From assembly GCA_049516155.1 (NCBI GenBank), contig JBEKTJ010000040.1, forward strand, positions 27,346-91,345: a stretch of DNA of 64,000 bases. Reading direction: 5' to 3'. The position numbers were made by a program, and so were the translations under genes. Of this stretch, positions 9,668 through 18,508 are shown one piece after another (the first letter of the stretch is position 1; each line of letters starts with the position of its first letter). The DNA is from Bog-159 sp049516155 (GTDB lineage: Bacteria > Acidobacteriota > Terriglobia > Bryobacterales > Bryobacteraceae). The notes beneath the pieces are model-generated. The model made no database searches and was not told the origin of the DNA. It saw only the letters and a list, made by a program, of their open reading frames with translations.

Positions 9668-10540
9668 TCATCTCTGCATTTCCGCCGGCTTCTGTTCCTC
9701 CACGTCAAGATAAGAAGTTGGCACCGCCAATCCGGCTCCGGAACTCACAAAGTCCCGCACAACCCAGGCCAATTTCGCCACCATACTCGACAAATCCGAC
9801 TGCGGAGCGCCGCATCCGTCGCTCCTGATTTGCTCATACGCAATCAACTTGTTCAGGTCGTCAAACCACTCCGTGGGGTTCTCGACCATGACTCCAACGA
9901 TGTCGCCGTCGTCTGCAATCACGGGGCCGCCAGACACGCCCGGCGTGAGCGGCATTTGGATTCGCAGCACGTCGTAGTCCGGATAGATCGGCTTTCCGTT
10001 GACAATCGCCATTGCAAGCGGCAGGTGCTTATATCGCGCACTTGCGATTCCCTCATAGAGGGCGCGGTCCGCGGCTGATTCGGGGAATCCCACCGCGATC
10101 AAATGCTGCCCTATCGCAACGCCCGCCGTATGCCCTCCAAGTTTCAGGAAACAGGGCGTCGGAAGCCCTGTCTTTAGAATCGCAAGATCCGAACGCGCCC
10201 GTAAACCGTCTGCGGGCGAAAGCTTAGGAAGGTGCGTCAAGGGCTTCACGTCGCCGCTAATGCCATGGATTTGGAGTCCCGGCTTGTAGTCCACATCCAT
10301 TTGAATCTTTCCCGGTTCCGGCTCCGAGAACGTTCGGTCCAGAGCCACATGCGCCGCGGTCACCACGTCTCCGTCCGGTGAAACAAAAAAACCGGTTCCG
10401 GCCTCCTGGCCGCTCGTGATCTGAACCACGGCACAGGCCGCCGTTTGATAGCGGTCGGAAAGTGTTGGCTGTGCTTTTTTCCTGGCTTGTGCCGCTCCCA
10501 TCAAAACGAGTAGTGCAATAGCTCCTGTCGCTGTTCGCAT
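9668..10540 (-). CDS. Secreted trypsin-like serine protease
   Basis: A 290-residue protein with signal peptide MRTATGAIALLVLMGAAQA. The trypsin-like core has all three catalytic motifs in order: GTGFFVSPDGDVVTAAHV (His), SDLAILKTG (Asp) and TPGVSGGPVIADDGDIVGV (Ser). There is no PDZ domain, so it is not a full HtrA/DegP; the closest description is a single-domain periplasmic S1C-like protease. A C-terminal region of about 60 residues has no recognised domain. It is transcribed alone, about 170 bases downstream of the PilZ-like gene on the same strand. Confidence 0.83.
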   Translation of the reverse strand: MRTATGAIALLVLMGAAQARKKAQPTLSDRYQTAACAVVQITSGQEAGTGFFVSPDGDVVTAAHVALDRTFSEPEPGKIQMDVDYKPGLQIHGISGDVKPLTHLPKLSPADGLRARSDLAILKTGLPTPCFLKLGGHTAGVAIGQHLIAVGFPESAADRALYEGIASARYKHLPLAMAIVNGKPIYPDYDVLRIQMPLTPGVSGGPVIADDGDIVGVMVENPTEWFDDLNKLIAYEQIRSDGCGAPQSDLSSMVAKLAWVVRDFVSSGAGLAVPTSYLDVEEQKPAEMQR

Positions 10541-10714
10541 ATACGAGGTCCGCCAAATGGATTAGTTAAATGGGATTGCGGCAAAGCCGGCAAATAGCGT
10601 GCGCGAAGATGCCCACGCGCACGGTGCGCTCCAAAACGGAAAACCAAATTCGTGTCATCCTGTGTGTCCGCACAGCATCGCTGGGATGATTGTCTCTCCC
10701 CGTTCCCTAGACCG

Positions 10715-11161
10715 CTATCGCGTTTCGCCGTCGGCCGGAGGCTTCCGGGCCTGACGCTCCGCCTTGGCGTGCTGGTTTTCTGCGCGCTCCGGGCGCTTTG
10801 GTTTGAGTGAAGCCAGGTCGGTCAGGTGCCTGGGCTGCCACCTCTCTTTACACCAGGCGCCGTTGGTGAATTCAACGGCGGCCAGAATACCGAGTGGTGC
10901 ATCGTCGAGTTGGGACATTATGACTCCGGTCATGCGGCATTGGATACACCGGGCATCCCCCTTCGGGCAATCCAAGCATTGCAGCGCAATAACGGATGCC
11001 GGAGCGACTCGCTTCTCCAGCGTGATGTGGCAACCGGAAGCGGAAATCCTCTCCAGATTGCATATGATGGTCTCGCCCGTCGAAAGGGTCAGCGAAACCA
11101 GATCCGAACACAAGTGCTCACCTTGTGCATCGCCTACCTCCGATTGAGACGGTCGGTTCAA
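10715..11161 (-). CDS. PilZ-like domain protein with a four-cysteine insert
   Basis: A 148-residue protein. Its core looks like a PilZ beta barrel: LVSLTLSTGETIICNLERISASGCHITLEKRV with the small-residue S-x-S-G-C turn, then GILAAVEFTNG. An unusual insert carries two CX2C pairs, CLDC and CIQC, six residues apart, which could hold a metal ion. The C-terminus is basic and low in complexity. PilZ proteins bind cyclic-di-GMP through an RxxxR plus D/NxSxxG pair. The second motif is only approximate here and the arginine pair is not obvious, so ligand binding is doubtful. Confidence 0.55.
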   Translation of the reverse strand: MNRPSQSEVGDAQGEHLCSDLVSLTLSTGETIICNLERISASGCHITLEKRVAPASVIALQCLDCPKGDARCIQCRMTGVIMSQLDDAPLGILAAVEFTNGAWCKERWQPRHLTDLASLKPKRPERAENQHAKAERQARKPPADGETR

Positions 11162-11799
11162 ACTGAAACTCCCGGGGGGCGGCAGGGTGATTCATTTCGC
11201 GGCTTGGCAACGGACAATTGCTTCCAGTTCTCTCTCTCAATATCTTTCAACCGGCAGTGCGGGGTGGCGATCGTCGTAGACCTGGATTCGATCGCTAATG
11301 GCCCCTCGTTTTCAGAGTTTTCCTTTGCCGGTACTTAAGCCATCGATAACTGTATTTAACGCGTCTTTACGCTTGCGAAGGGCCCTGAGCTTGCGAAGGA
11401 TGGCCAAGTGGAGCGATCTCGGGTTGTCTCCCATGAAAATTAACACGCCCCCTAACGTCGATTGCATGCTCATCCGAGTATCGGACGCAAGGCCACAGAC
11501 GCCAATAGGGAAGGCTGCTTAGATCTCGATGGATTTATCGCCTAGACCCGGCACAGCCATGCTTTAGACCGGAATTTCCATTTTGGCTTCCGCTTTCTAG
11601 GAATTCTGGACTCGTCGGAGTCGCGCCCGCGCCCGCAGGCCACTGCCGGCTCGCGCTTCGGGCGCAGAAGCTGCATAGCGTCTTCAGCGTGGCACTCGCG
11701 TTGATAGGGAATGTGGATTATTTAAATATGCATGGCGACAGGATTCCCGCCCCACAAGCTGCCCGGCGTTCTTTTGTCGTACTCTTAGTAAGGGACCTC
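11162..11799. other. Non-coding interval
   Basis: About 640 bases without a gene I can support. Short open frames here have no family character or ribosome site. There is an 11-base direct repeat (GCTTGCGAAGG at 11371 and 11389) of unclear meaning. The last part holds the leader of the VWA gene, with an AGGGA ribosome-binding site just before 11800. Confidence 0.5.
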
Positions 11800-13950
11800 A
11801 TGCGCGCCTTATCGCTCGTCTGCGCCGGCCTCGCCTGCATGCCGCTGGCGGCCCAGGAGGCGAACCTCCCCATAATCCGCAGCGGCACCCAGGAAGTGCT
11901 GTTGGACGCCGTGGTCCGGGACAAGAAAGAGCGGCTGATCCGCAATCTGAAACCGGAAGAGATCCGCGTGCTGGAGGATGGCGTTCCTCAGAAGCTGCAG
12001 ACCTTCCGTTTCACCGATAGCGATTCCGATGAGCGGCCGCCGGGCGCAAAGACTGGTCCCGGTGGGGCATCCGCGGTAAACGGTCCCGCGCTCAACCCAC
12101 TCCACAATCTCAACATCGTCACCATCGTCTTCGAGCGTATGGGACCGCGCAGCCGCCTGTTCGCGCAGCAGGCCGCCGCCGAATTCCTCGCCAACGAATT
12201 CCGTTCCAACACTTACGGCGGCATCTTCAGCCTGGATTTCCGGTTGAATGCACTGCAACCGTATACCAACAACCAGGATCTGCTGCGCCAGGCGATCGCG
12301 CGCGCCACCACCGGCAACTATACTGAATTCCGAAAAGATTCCGAAAACGTGCTCAATAATCTGGCGGTCGAAATCTCCGGCAGCCAGGCCGGCGTTACCA
12401 TCGGCCCCGCCGGCGGCGCCGATCCGTTCCAGAGCGCCGGCGCGGCCACCCAGGGCGCCGAATCCGCCGGCATGTCTTCGCAAGGGCAGATGGCGCTGGC
12501 CCGGCTCGTCTGGAAGCAAATGGAAATGGTCAATTACGGGGCCGGCTGGCGTTCGCTCGATGGGCTGCTATCGCTAGTCCAGGCACAGGCCGCGCTGCCG
12601 GGCCGCAAGACGGTGCTGCTGCTTTCCGAAGGCTTGGTGGTCCCGTGGCAGGTCGAGAACATGTTCCGCGCCATCATTGGCGCTGCCAACCGCGCCAACG
12701 TGAGCATCTATTGCGTGGATGTCACGGGTCTGTCGGTCCAAGCGCCCGTGCAGGCCGGCGCCGATTTGCTGGGTACCTCCGCGCGGATCAGCCAAGGCCA
12801 GAGCATGTCGGCATCCGGCGATGCGGCCGTCGACATGTTCAAGCAGGACGAGACGGTCAATATGAGCTTGCACGCCAACCCGCAGGCAACCATGGCGGAA
12901 CTGGCGGAGTCTACAGGCGGCTTTCTGATCGCCAATACCAACGACACCGCCGCGTCCATGCATCGGGTAATGGAAGATGTGCGCGCGCACTATGAGCTGA
13001 GCTACGTCCCCACGTCGCAGAATTACGACGGACACTTCCGCAAGATCGAAGTGCAGGTGAAGCGGCCGGGCGCCCAGGTACACACGCGCACCGGATATTT
13101 TGCGTTGCCGCTGCTGGCCGGCGAGGTCTTGCAGCCCTTTGAAATGGCCGCGCTCAATGCCATGAACGCCAAGCCCCAGCCGACGGCCCTGGCCTATCGC
13201 GCGCAGGCTGTGCCATTCCGCGCCGCGCGCACCGCTGTGCAGTATTCCATCGTCTTCCAGGTGCCGCTGCAGAATCTGTCGTACCTCGAGAACAAGCAAA
13301 CCGCTAAGCTGCGCTCGCATATTTCCCTTCTGGCGCTGGTGAAGGATGCCGACGGCCAGGTAGCCGCGAAAGTGAGCCGGGATTTGGCCAACGATATTCC
13401 GGCGGAAAAGTTCGATGCGTTCACGCGCGGCGATCTGACGTTCGAACAACCCATACTGCTGGCGCCCGGCCGATATACGCTGGAGACTGCCGTGGTAGAC
13501 AGGGAAAATGGCGCGGCGAGCGCGAAGCGGGCGGTCCTGGTGGTATCCGATCAGCCTGGAATTGGGTTAAGCGACCCCGTACCGGTGCGGCGCGTCGATC
13601 CTTTCAACGTGCCCGTGGACGGCGGCCGGAATCCCGCCGACCCGTTGCACTTCGACGGCGGCAAGGTAACGCCGTCGCTTGACGGAGTGTATCCGGCCGG
13701 GATCGATATTCCGCTTTACATGGTGGTTTATCCGGCCCAAACCAGCGACGCGCCGCGGATTTCAATCGAAGTTCTACAGGATGGGAAGGTGGTTTCGAGC
13801 GCCTCGCCCGCGCTGCCGCCTCCCGATCAGACTGGCGCCATCCCTTTCATGAGCAGCATTCAGCCCGCGCCAGGCGAGTACGAAATCAGGGTCACGGCGC
13901 GCCAAGGCGGGTCTACCGCCAGCCGGATGATCGCGCTGCGCGTACAATGA
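11800..13950 (+). CDS. Secreted VWFA-related acidobacterial domain protein
   Basis: A 716-residue protein starting at MRALSLVCAGLACMPLAAQ, a clear signal peptide preceded by AGGGA; longer in-frame starts upstream are less likely. It matches the VWFA-related acidobacterial domain family: an N-terminal sandwich with VRDKKERLIRNL and IRVLEDGVPQKLQTF, then a von Willebrand A-like region including LPGRKTVLLLSEGL, then SYVPTSQNYDGHFRKIEV followed by TRTGYFA. A C-terminal part of about 250 residues is beta-rich. No biochemical role is established for the family; many members are abundant secreted or surface proteins. The heptaheme cytochrome gene follows after only 11 bases. Confidence 0.88.
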   Translation: MRALSLVCAGLACMPLAAQEANLPIIRSGTQEVLLDAVVRDKKERLIRNLKPEEIRVLEDGVPQKLQTFRFTDSDSDERPPGAKTGPGGASAVNGPALNPLHNLNIVTIVFERMGPRSRLFAQQAAAEFLANEFRSNTYGGIFSLDFRLNALQPYTNNQDLLRQAIARATTGNYTEFRKDSENVLNNLAVEISGSQAGVTIGPAGGADPFQSAGAATQGAESAGMSSQGQMALARLVWKQMEMVNYGAGWRSLDGLLSLVQAQAALPGRKTVLLLSEGLVVPWQVENMFRAIIGAANRANVSIYCVDVTGLSVQAPVQAGADLLGTSARISQGQSMSASGDAAVDMFKQDETVNMSLHANPQATMAELAESTGGFLIANTNDTAASMHRVMEDVRAHYELSYVPTSQNYDGHFRKIEVQVKRPGAQVHTRTGYFALPLLAGEVLQPFEMAALNAMNAKPQPTALAYRAQAVPFRAARTAVQYSIVFQVPLQNLSYLENKQTAKLRSHISLLALVKDADGQVAAKVSRDLANDIPAEKFDAFTRGDLTFEQPILLAPGRYTLETAVVDRENGAASAKRAVLVVSDQPGIGLSDPVPVRRVDPFNVPVDGGRNPADPLHFDGGKVTPSLDGVYPAGIDIPLYMVVYPAQTSDAPRISIEVLQDGKVVSSASPALPPPDQTGAIPFMSSIQPAPGEYEIRVTARQGGSTASRMIALRVQ

Positions 13951-13961
13951 CGTAAGCGTTT

Positions 13962-14957
13962 ATGATCGGCACGGCGGTCCTCTTACTTCTCTATCCCGGG
14001 GCGGTCTCCACGACTTGCGCCAGTTGTCATAAAACCGAGGCGCTGAGCCAGCCCGGTACGTCGATGGGGCATGCGCTGGAACTGGTGCAGAACTGCGGCA
14101 TCCTGCGCGAGCACCCTCGGCTCACCTTTCAATACGGACGCTATTCCTACACCATCACGCGCCAGGGCGACCGGAGCATCTATAGCGTGACGGACGGAAC
14201 CGATACCCTCACGGTGCCGATCGGCTGGGCCTTCGGGCTGGGAGCTGCCGGCCAGACCTATGTATTCGAGCGCGGGGGTATTTTCTACGAGAGCCGCGTC
14301 AGCTTTTACAAGGCGATCGACGGTCTGGACGTCACGTTCGGCGCGTTCGGGAGCATGCCCAAAGATCTGATCCAAGCGGCCGGCCGGGAAATGCCGCGCG
14401 AGGATGTGGCGGCTTGCTTCGGGTGTCACTCAACGGCCGCGGTGCATGGCAACACTTTTCACCCCGAGGATCTTAAAGCCGGCGTACACTGCGAGAACTG
14501 TCATGCGCAGGCGCAGCATCATATGGAGGCGGTGACGGCCGGCGACGCCAGGAACGCGGCGATGCCGCATCTCGCCGATATGACCGCGGAGGAAACCAAC
14601 GACTTCTGCGGACGCTGCCATCGCACTTGGGCGGACATTGCGGCGCACGGGCCGCATAACATCGCCAATGTGCGCTTCCAGCCCTATAGGCTTACTAATA
14701 GCAAGTGTTACGACGCCGACGACAAGCGCATCCGCTGCACGGCGTGTCACAACCCGCACGAAGAGTTTGTGGTGGGCGCGGCGCATTACGATACGAAATG
14801 TCTGGCGTGTCACGGAGTGAGCCGGAAGACCTGCCCGGTGGCTAAACACGATTGCAGCAACTGCCACATGCCGAAGATCGAATTGCCTGGGGCGCATCGC
14901 CAGTTCACCGACCACCAGATACGGATTGTGCGGGCTGGGGAGCGTTATCCGGATTAG
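13962..14957 (+). CDS. Periplasmic heptaheme cytochrome c
   Basis: A 331-residue protein with seven CXXCH heme-attachment motifs: CASCH, CFGCH, CENCH, CGRCH, CTACH, CLACH and CSNCH. The N-terminus (MIGTAVLLLLYPGAVS) is a short signal-like segment running almost directly into the first heme site. The spacing, with one heme at the N-terminus, a central 110-residue heme-free beta-rich stretch (YSYTITRQGDRSIYSVTDGT) and six more in the second half, fits the cytochrome c554/c3-like multiheme class. It should carry electrons in the periplasm. It lies 11 bases after the VWA gene, so the two are probably co-transcribed. The partner and direction of electron flow are unknown. Confidence 0.9.
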   Translation: MIGTAVLLLLYPGAVSTTCASCHKTEALSQPGTSMGHALELVQNCGILREHPRLTFQYGRYSYTITRQGDRSIYSVTDGTDTLTVPIGWAFGLGAAGQTYVFERGGIFYESRVSFYKAIDGLDVTFGAFGSMPKDLIQAAGREMPREDVAACFGCHSTAAVHGNTFHPEDLKAGVHCENCHAQAQHHMEAVTAGDARNAAMPHLADMTAEETNDFCGRCHRTWADIAAHGPHNIANVRFQPYRLTNSKCYDADDKRIRCTACHNPHEEFVVGAAHYDTKCLACHGVSRKTCPVAKHDCSNCHMPKIELPGAHRQFTDHQIRIVRAGERYPD

Positions 14958-15006
14958 ACGAGTTGCGCTCGCCAACATCGATGGCGACTTCGCCGGCAGT
15001 GGGAGT

Positions 15007-15222
15007 CTATGCGCTACTATTGAAGACGCGGTCGAGGATAGCGGCGGACAGATTTTCATCATCTCCCATCATCCTGAAATCATCAATCAATGGGCCCCCT
15101 CCTTCGGCGTCCGGTTTGTCCGAGACGGCCTCGGACCGGTTCGCGTCGTAGAATTCCACGGCGAACCGGAGAGCATGCTGACACCAGCCGAAATGGTCGC
15201 TCGCGGCTGGGAGCATGCGTAG
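15007..15222 (+). pseudogene. C-terminal remnant of an AAA/OLD-like ATPase
   Basis: Only the last 70 or so residues remain. They read ATIEDAVEDSGGQIFIISHHPE, then INQWAPSFGVRFVRD, GPVRVVEF and LTPAEMVARGWE. The ISHHPE stretch is the late H-loop-like segment of the AAA_15/AAA_21 ATPases often found beside TOPRIM or DUF4276-like partners. There is no Walker A, Walker B or start region upstream; the sequence joins directly onto the end of the cytochrome gene. Its stop overlaps the start of the next gene by eight bases, so this was once the first gene of a translationally coupled pair. It is not functional as it stands. Confidence 0.6.
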
Positions 15223-15741
15223 ATCCTCGTTTGTGATCGGCTTGGTCGAGGACGAGCGCAAGCAGCGATTTGTTCGCCGTTATCTGTACCGGGTTGGATA
15301 CTCCACGCATGCGATCCGATTTGAACCGCTGCCGGCCGGGAGAGGGTCGGGAGCGCAGTGGGTGCTTGATCGGTACGCCGGGGTCGTCACGGAGTACCGT
15401 TCGAGATCGGCTCGCGCCATGACGGCGCTTGTGGTGGCGATCGATGCCGACGATGGCCGCGTCGTTCGACGTCAACAGCAGTTTCGCGAACTGGCTGCCC
15501 GGACTGCCGGTGACAGGATCGCCCACCTGATACCAAAGTGGAGCATTGAAACTTGGATACTGGGCCTCAGCGGCGAGCCGTGGACGAGAATCAAACCTAT
15601 CGCCGGGCGCCGGATATCGACGGAAAGATTTCGGCGGCGGCCGCCACCTTCTTCGACTGGAGCCGTCCAAACGCTCCGTTGCCGCCGCACTGCACACCGT
15701 CGCCGCGAGACGCAATACCCGAGGTCCGCCGGCTGGAGTAG
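15215..15741 (+). pseudogene. TOPRIM/DUF4276-like partner of the ATPase, frameshifted
   Basis: The first frame gives FVIGLVEDERKQRFVRRYL, then FEPLPAGRGSGAQWVLDRY, TALVVAIDADDG and HLIPKWSIETWILGL. The acidic VEDE and the DAD pair are arranged as in TOPRIM-like nucleases. At about 15583 the frame must change by one base: the other frame continues VDENQTYRRAPDID and FFDWSRPNAP and ends with IPEVRRLE. As written the first frame runs into unrelated sequence, so the C-terminal third is lost. Its start overlaps the stop of the ATPase remnant. ATPase plus TOPRIM-like pairs often act in anti-phage defence (OLD, Gabija and PARIS types); a defence role here is an inference. Confidence 0.6.
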
Positions 15742-15754
15742 CCGATCCCTCTCG

Positions 15755-17440
15755 CTAGGGCCGTGCGGAACGGGTGAATTTCCGGACTGCAAGCTGATCC
15801 TTACCCTCTTCGACGACATAGAACGCATCGGCGGCGATATCCCGGAAGGTCTGACGCAGACCGCTGGGCCACTGAATCTCCAGGGTGTCGGCCTTAGTGG
15901 CGCGGCCTAGGCCGAAATTCGCGCGTAAGTCGCTTTGCGAAAGGTAACTGCCGCCCGCCGCGATTTCACGGATTTGCGAAATACCGGCAGCCTGGAGGCG
16001 CAAGCGGGCCCCCAATGCGTCGCGATTGCTCTTCTTCCCGATCAGCTTGAAATTCACGAAGTGATTGCCGACGGCGCCGCTGTTATGCAGCAGCAGGGGT
16101 GGATCGTCGTTGTTTCCGACCACGATATCCACATTGCCGTCATTATCGAAATCCGCAAAAGCGGCGCCGCGTCCGGCGTGCGGAGTGGTAAAGCCGCTGC
16201 CAGCTTCACGAGTCACGTCGATGAATTTGCCGGCGCCGTTGTTATGAAACAGCGAATTGATCTGCTTATAAGTCGTATCCGGAAAGACCTTCTCCACGCC
16301 TTCGTACACGTGCCCGTTGGCGATGAACAGGTCCAGCCAGCCGTCGTTATCCATGTCGAAGAAACCGCCGCCAAAGCTCAAAACATGCTTGGTGGGCGCG
16401 GTTATGCCCACTAAGCCGCTGACCTCTTCAAAAAAACCCTTGCCATCGTTGCGCCAGATGTGGTCGGACGCCAACTGAAAATCGGAGACATAGAGGTCCA
16501 GGGTGCCGTTGTTATCGTAGTCGCCCAGCGAGATGCACATGGCGGCCATGGTGCCGCCGTCGCCCGTCAGGGCCATGCCGCTGGGCACGGCAATCTCCTT
16601 GAATGTGCCGTTGTGCTCGTTGTGATAAAGAAAAGCTTCCAGTCCATCGTTGGCCACGAACAGGTCCGGCCAGCCGTCGTTGTCATAGTCCGCCGCGCCC
16701 ACTGAAAGATTGAGTCCGTTAGGCTGATAGATTCCCGCCTTCTTAGTGACATTGGTGAATGTGCCGTTGCGGTTGTTGCGATAGAGCATCGCGGGCGTTC
16801 CGCCATAGACCATGGGACGGCAACTGGAAGGCATACCGGCTCCGATGTTACAGTAGCGCTGGCTATTAGGCCCGAAGTTCGCATAGCCGCCCACGTAGAG
16901 ATCCAAATACCCGTCGCGGTCATAGTCGAAGAACGTGGCGCCCGTGTGGAAGAGCGTCCCGAATTCCAGGCCGCCCACGCCGGCTTTGTCCGTCACATCG
17001 GAGAAGGTTCCGTCGCCGTTGTTATGGTACAAAACATTCTTACCGTACTGCGTTACGTAAAGATCCGGAAACCCATCGTTGTCGTAGTCGCCCCACACGC
17101 ACCCCAAGCCGTAGCCGCTGCCGGGCACACCCGACTTTTCCGTTACGTCGGTGAAAGTGCCGTCGCCGTTGTTATGGTAAAGCGCGTTGCGCGCCGCGAT
17201 GCCGCGGCCGTAGAGGTCGCGCCCGTTCACGAAGTAGATGTCCTGCCAGCCGTCGCCATCGTAATCGGCCACGCACACGCCGGGGCCGGCTTCTTCCAAA
17301 ATAGTGGAAACTCCCTTGCTCCCTTTGTAATGCACGAAGCCGATGTGCGCCGCTTCGGCGATGTCGGTGAACTGCACTGGGGAGGCGGCTGACAGGAGGG
17401 CGACGGCCGCGGCCGCGGTCAAGATTGCCCGCCCTACCAT
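15755..17440 (-). CDS. Secreted CRTAC1-family FG-GAP/VCBS repeat protein with ASPIC/UnbV domain
   Basis: A 561-residue protein with signal peptide MVGRAILTAAAAVALLSAASP. It is built from repeated FG-GAP/VCBS blades, each with a calcium-loop type motif such as DYDGDGWQDIYF, DYDNDGFPDLYV, DYDRDGYLDLYV and DFDNDGNVDIVV separated by YHNNGDGTF turns, giving a beta-propeller of about seven blades. The C-terminus (LEIQWPSGLRQTF) is the ASPIC/UnbV domain. It begins one base after the stop of the TPR gene, so the two are co-translated. Such proteins are extracellular or outer-membrane associated; TPR and TonB partners suggest a role in binding or handling an external substrate. Confidence 0.92.
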   Translation of the reverse strand: MVGRAILTAAAAVALLSAASPVQFTDIAEAAHIGFVHYKGSKGVSTILEEAGPGVCVADYDGDGWQDIYFVNGRDLYGRGIAARNALYHNNGDGTFTDVTEKSGVPGSGYGLGCVWGDYDNDGFPDLYVTQYGKNVLYHNNGDGTFSDVTDKAGVGGLEFGTLFHTGATFFDYDRDGYLDLYVGGYANFGPNSQRYCNIGAGMPSSCRPMVYGGTPAMLYRNNRNGTFTNVTKKAGIYQPNGLNLSVGAADYDNDGWPDLFVANDGLEAFLYHNEHNGTFKEIAVPSGMALTGDGGTMAAMCISLGDYDNNGTLDLYVSDFQLASDHIWRNDGKGFFEEVSGLVGITAPTKHVLSFGGGFFDMDNDGWLDLFIANGHVYEGVEKVFPDTTYKQINSLFHNNGAGKFIDVTREAGSGFTTPHAGRGAAFADFDNDGNVDIVVGNNDDPPLLLHNSGAVGNHFVNFKLIGKKSNRDALGARLRLQAAGISQIREIAAGGSYLSQSDLRANFGLGRATKADTLEIQWPSGLRQTFRDIAADAFYVVEEGKDQLAVRKFTRSARP

Positions 17441-17441
17441 G

Positions 17442-18407
17442 CTAGGGTTCCGGCTCTTGCGGGCCTACAATGCCGGCGTGCACATCGTCGGCTAACTGAC
17501 GATTCTTATCGGAGATCTCTTTGCGCAGGGCGAATTCACGCGCGGCATCGTCCTTGCGTCCAGTCCGCTGGTAGACCACACCCAGATGGTAATGCGCCGC
17601 GGCATTTCCGGGCTGCAGCTTAACAGCGGTTTCGAGCGACGCCTGCGCTTCGGCGACCTTGCCATCGGCAACCAGAGAGCGGCCCAGGCCGATGAATGCG
17701 TCGGCAAAAGTGCGGTCCAGTTTCGTGGCGGCGCCGAAATGCGCGATGGCGTCGACATAATTCCGGTCCTGGCGCGCCAGTTCCCCCAACACGTACTCGG
17801 CGCCCGCGTTGGATGGATCGATCTCCAGCTCAGCTTGAAACTCCTTGCGGGCCTCTGCGTTCGAAGCGGCGGTCGGCGGCTTCGAGAGGACGATCCGGCC
17901 CAGGCGGTAATGCATGCCGGGCAACTTCGGATTCTGCTGGAGCACTTGACGGTATTCGGCGGCGGCATCGTCCCACTTGCCCTGCATCTCCAGAGCTTCC
18001 GCGTTGAGCTGGTGCACCTGGTAAGATCCCGGCGCGGTGTACAGGAGCGTCTGCGAGGCACGGATGGAGAGATCGGAGTAGACGTGCGCGGCGACGTAGA
18101 GCACCTGCGGATCCTTGGGGAAGTCGCGCAGCAGGATGCGCACAAAATCCGCAGCCGCATCCATCTGGTTCATGGTCATGGCGCATTTTATGCCATCGAG
18201 TCCCACGGTTTTTTCGAGATCGCCGTTGGGCAAGTGCGGGACCGACTTCGTTAGGAGTGTGAGGGCCTGGTCGCAATGGCCGCTTTCAGCAAGTTGCGTG
18301 GCGTGGCGGGCAGTTGTGGATGGGTCGGCGGGGGCGGTTTTGCGGGGGGCGTCGGCGGCGAAGGCGATACAGGCGAGCAAAATCGCCGCGATGCATACTC
18401 GTGACAT
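17442..18407 (-). CDS. Periplasmic tetratricopeptide-repeat protein
   Basis: A 321-residue protein starting at MSRVCIAAILLACIAFA, a signal peptide; an upstream in-frame start is less likely. At least six TPR-like helix pairs follow, for example LAESGHCDQALTLLTKS, EMQGKWDDAAAEYRQVL, AEYVLGELARQDRNYVDAI, FIGLGRSLVADGKVAEA and AAAHYHLGVVYQRTGRKDD. TPRs are protein-binding scaffolds. It is immediately upstream of the CRTAC1 gene and downstream of the TonB receptor, separated from the receptor by a strong terminator. Confidence 0.87.
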   Translation of the reverse strand: MSRVCIAAILLACIAFAADAPRKTAPADPSTTARHATQLAESGHCDQALTLLTKSVPHLPNGDLEKTVGLDGIKCAMTMNQMDAAADFVRILLRDFPKDPQVLYVAAHVYSDLSIRASQTLLYTAPGSYQVHQLNAEALEMQGKWDDAAAEYRQVLQQNPKLPGMHYRLGRIVLSKPPTAASNAEARKEFQAELEIDPSNAGAEYVLGELARQDRNYVDAIAHFGAATKLDRTFADAFIGLGRSLVADGKVAEAQASLETAVKLQPGNAAAHYHLGVVYQRTGRKDDAAREFALRKEISDKNRQLADDVHAGIVGPQEPEP

Positions 18408-18440
18408 CAAATTCAATGGTAACCCATACAGCAAAGCAAC

Positions 18441-18491
18441 AAAAAAAGCCCCTGACGGTCACGGCTGCAATCCGCCGCGCCCGTCAGGGGC
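18441..18491 (-). terminator. Rho-independent terminator after the TonB receptor gene
   Basis: Read on the minus strand, GCCCCTGACGG pairs with CCGTCAGGGGC (11 bases each arm, 22-base loop) and is followed by seven T residues. It begins 18 bases after the receptor stop and ends 34 bases before the TPR gene start. Confidence 0.88.
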
Positions 18492-18508
18492 GATATCTTG
18501 CTAGACGG

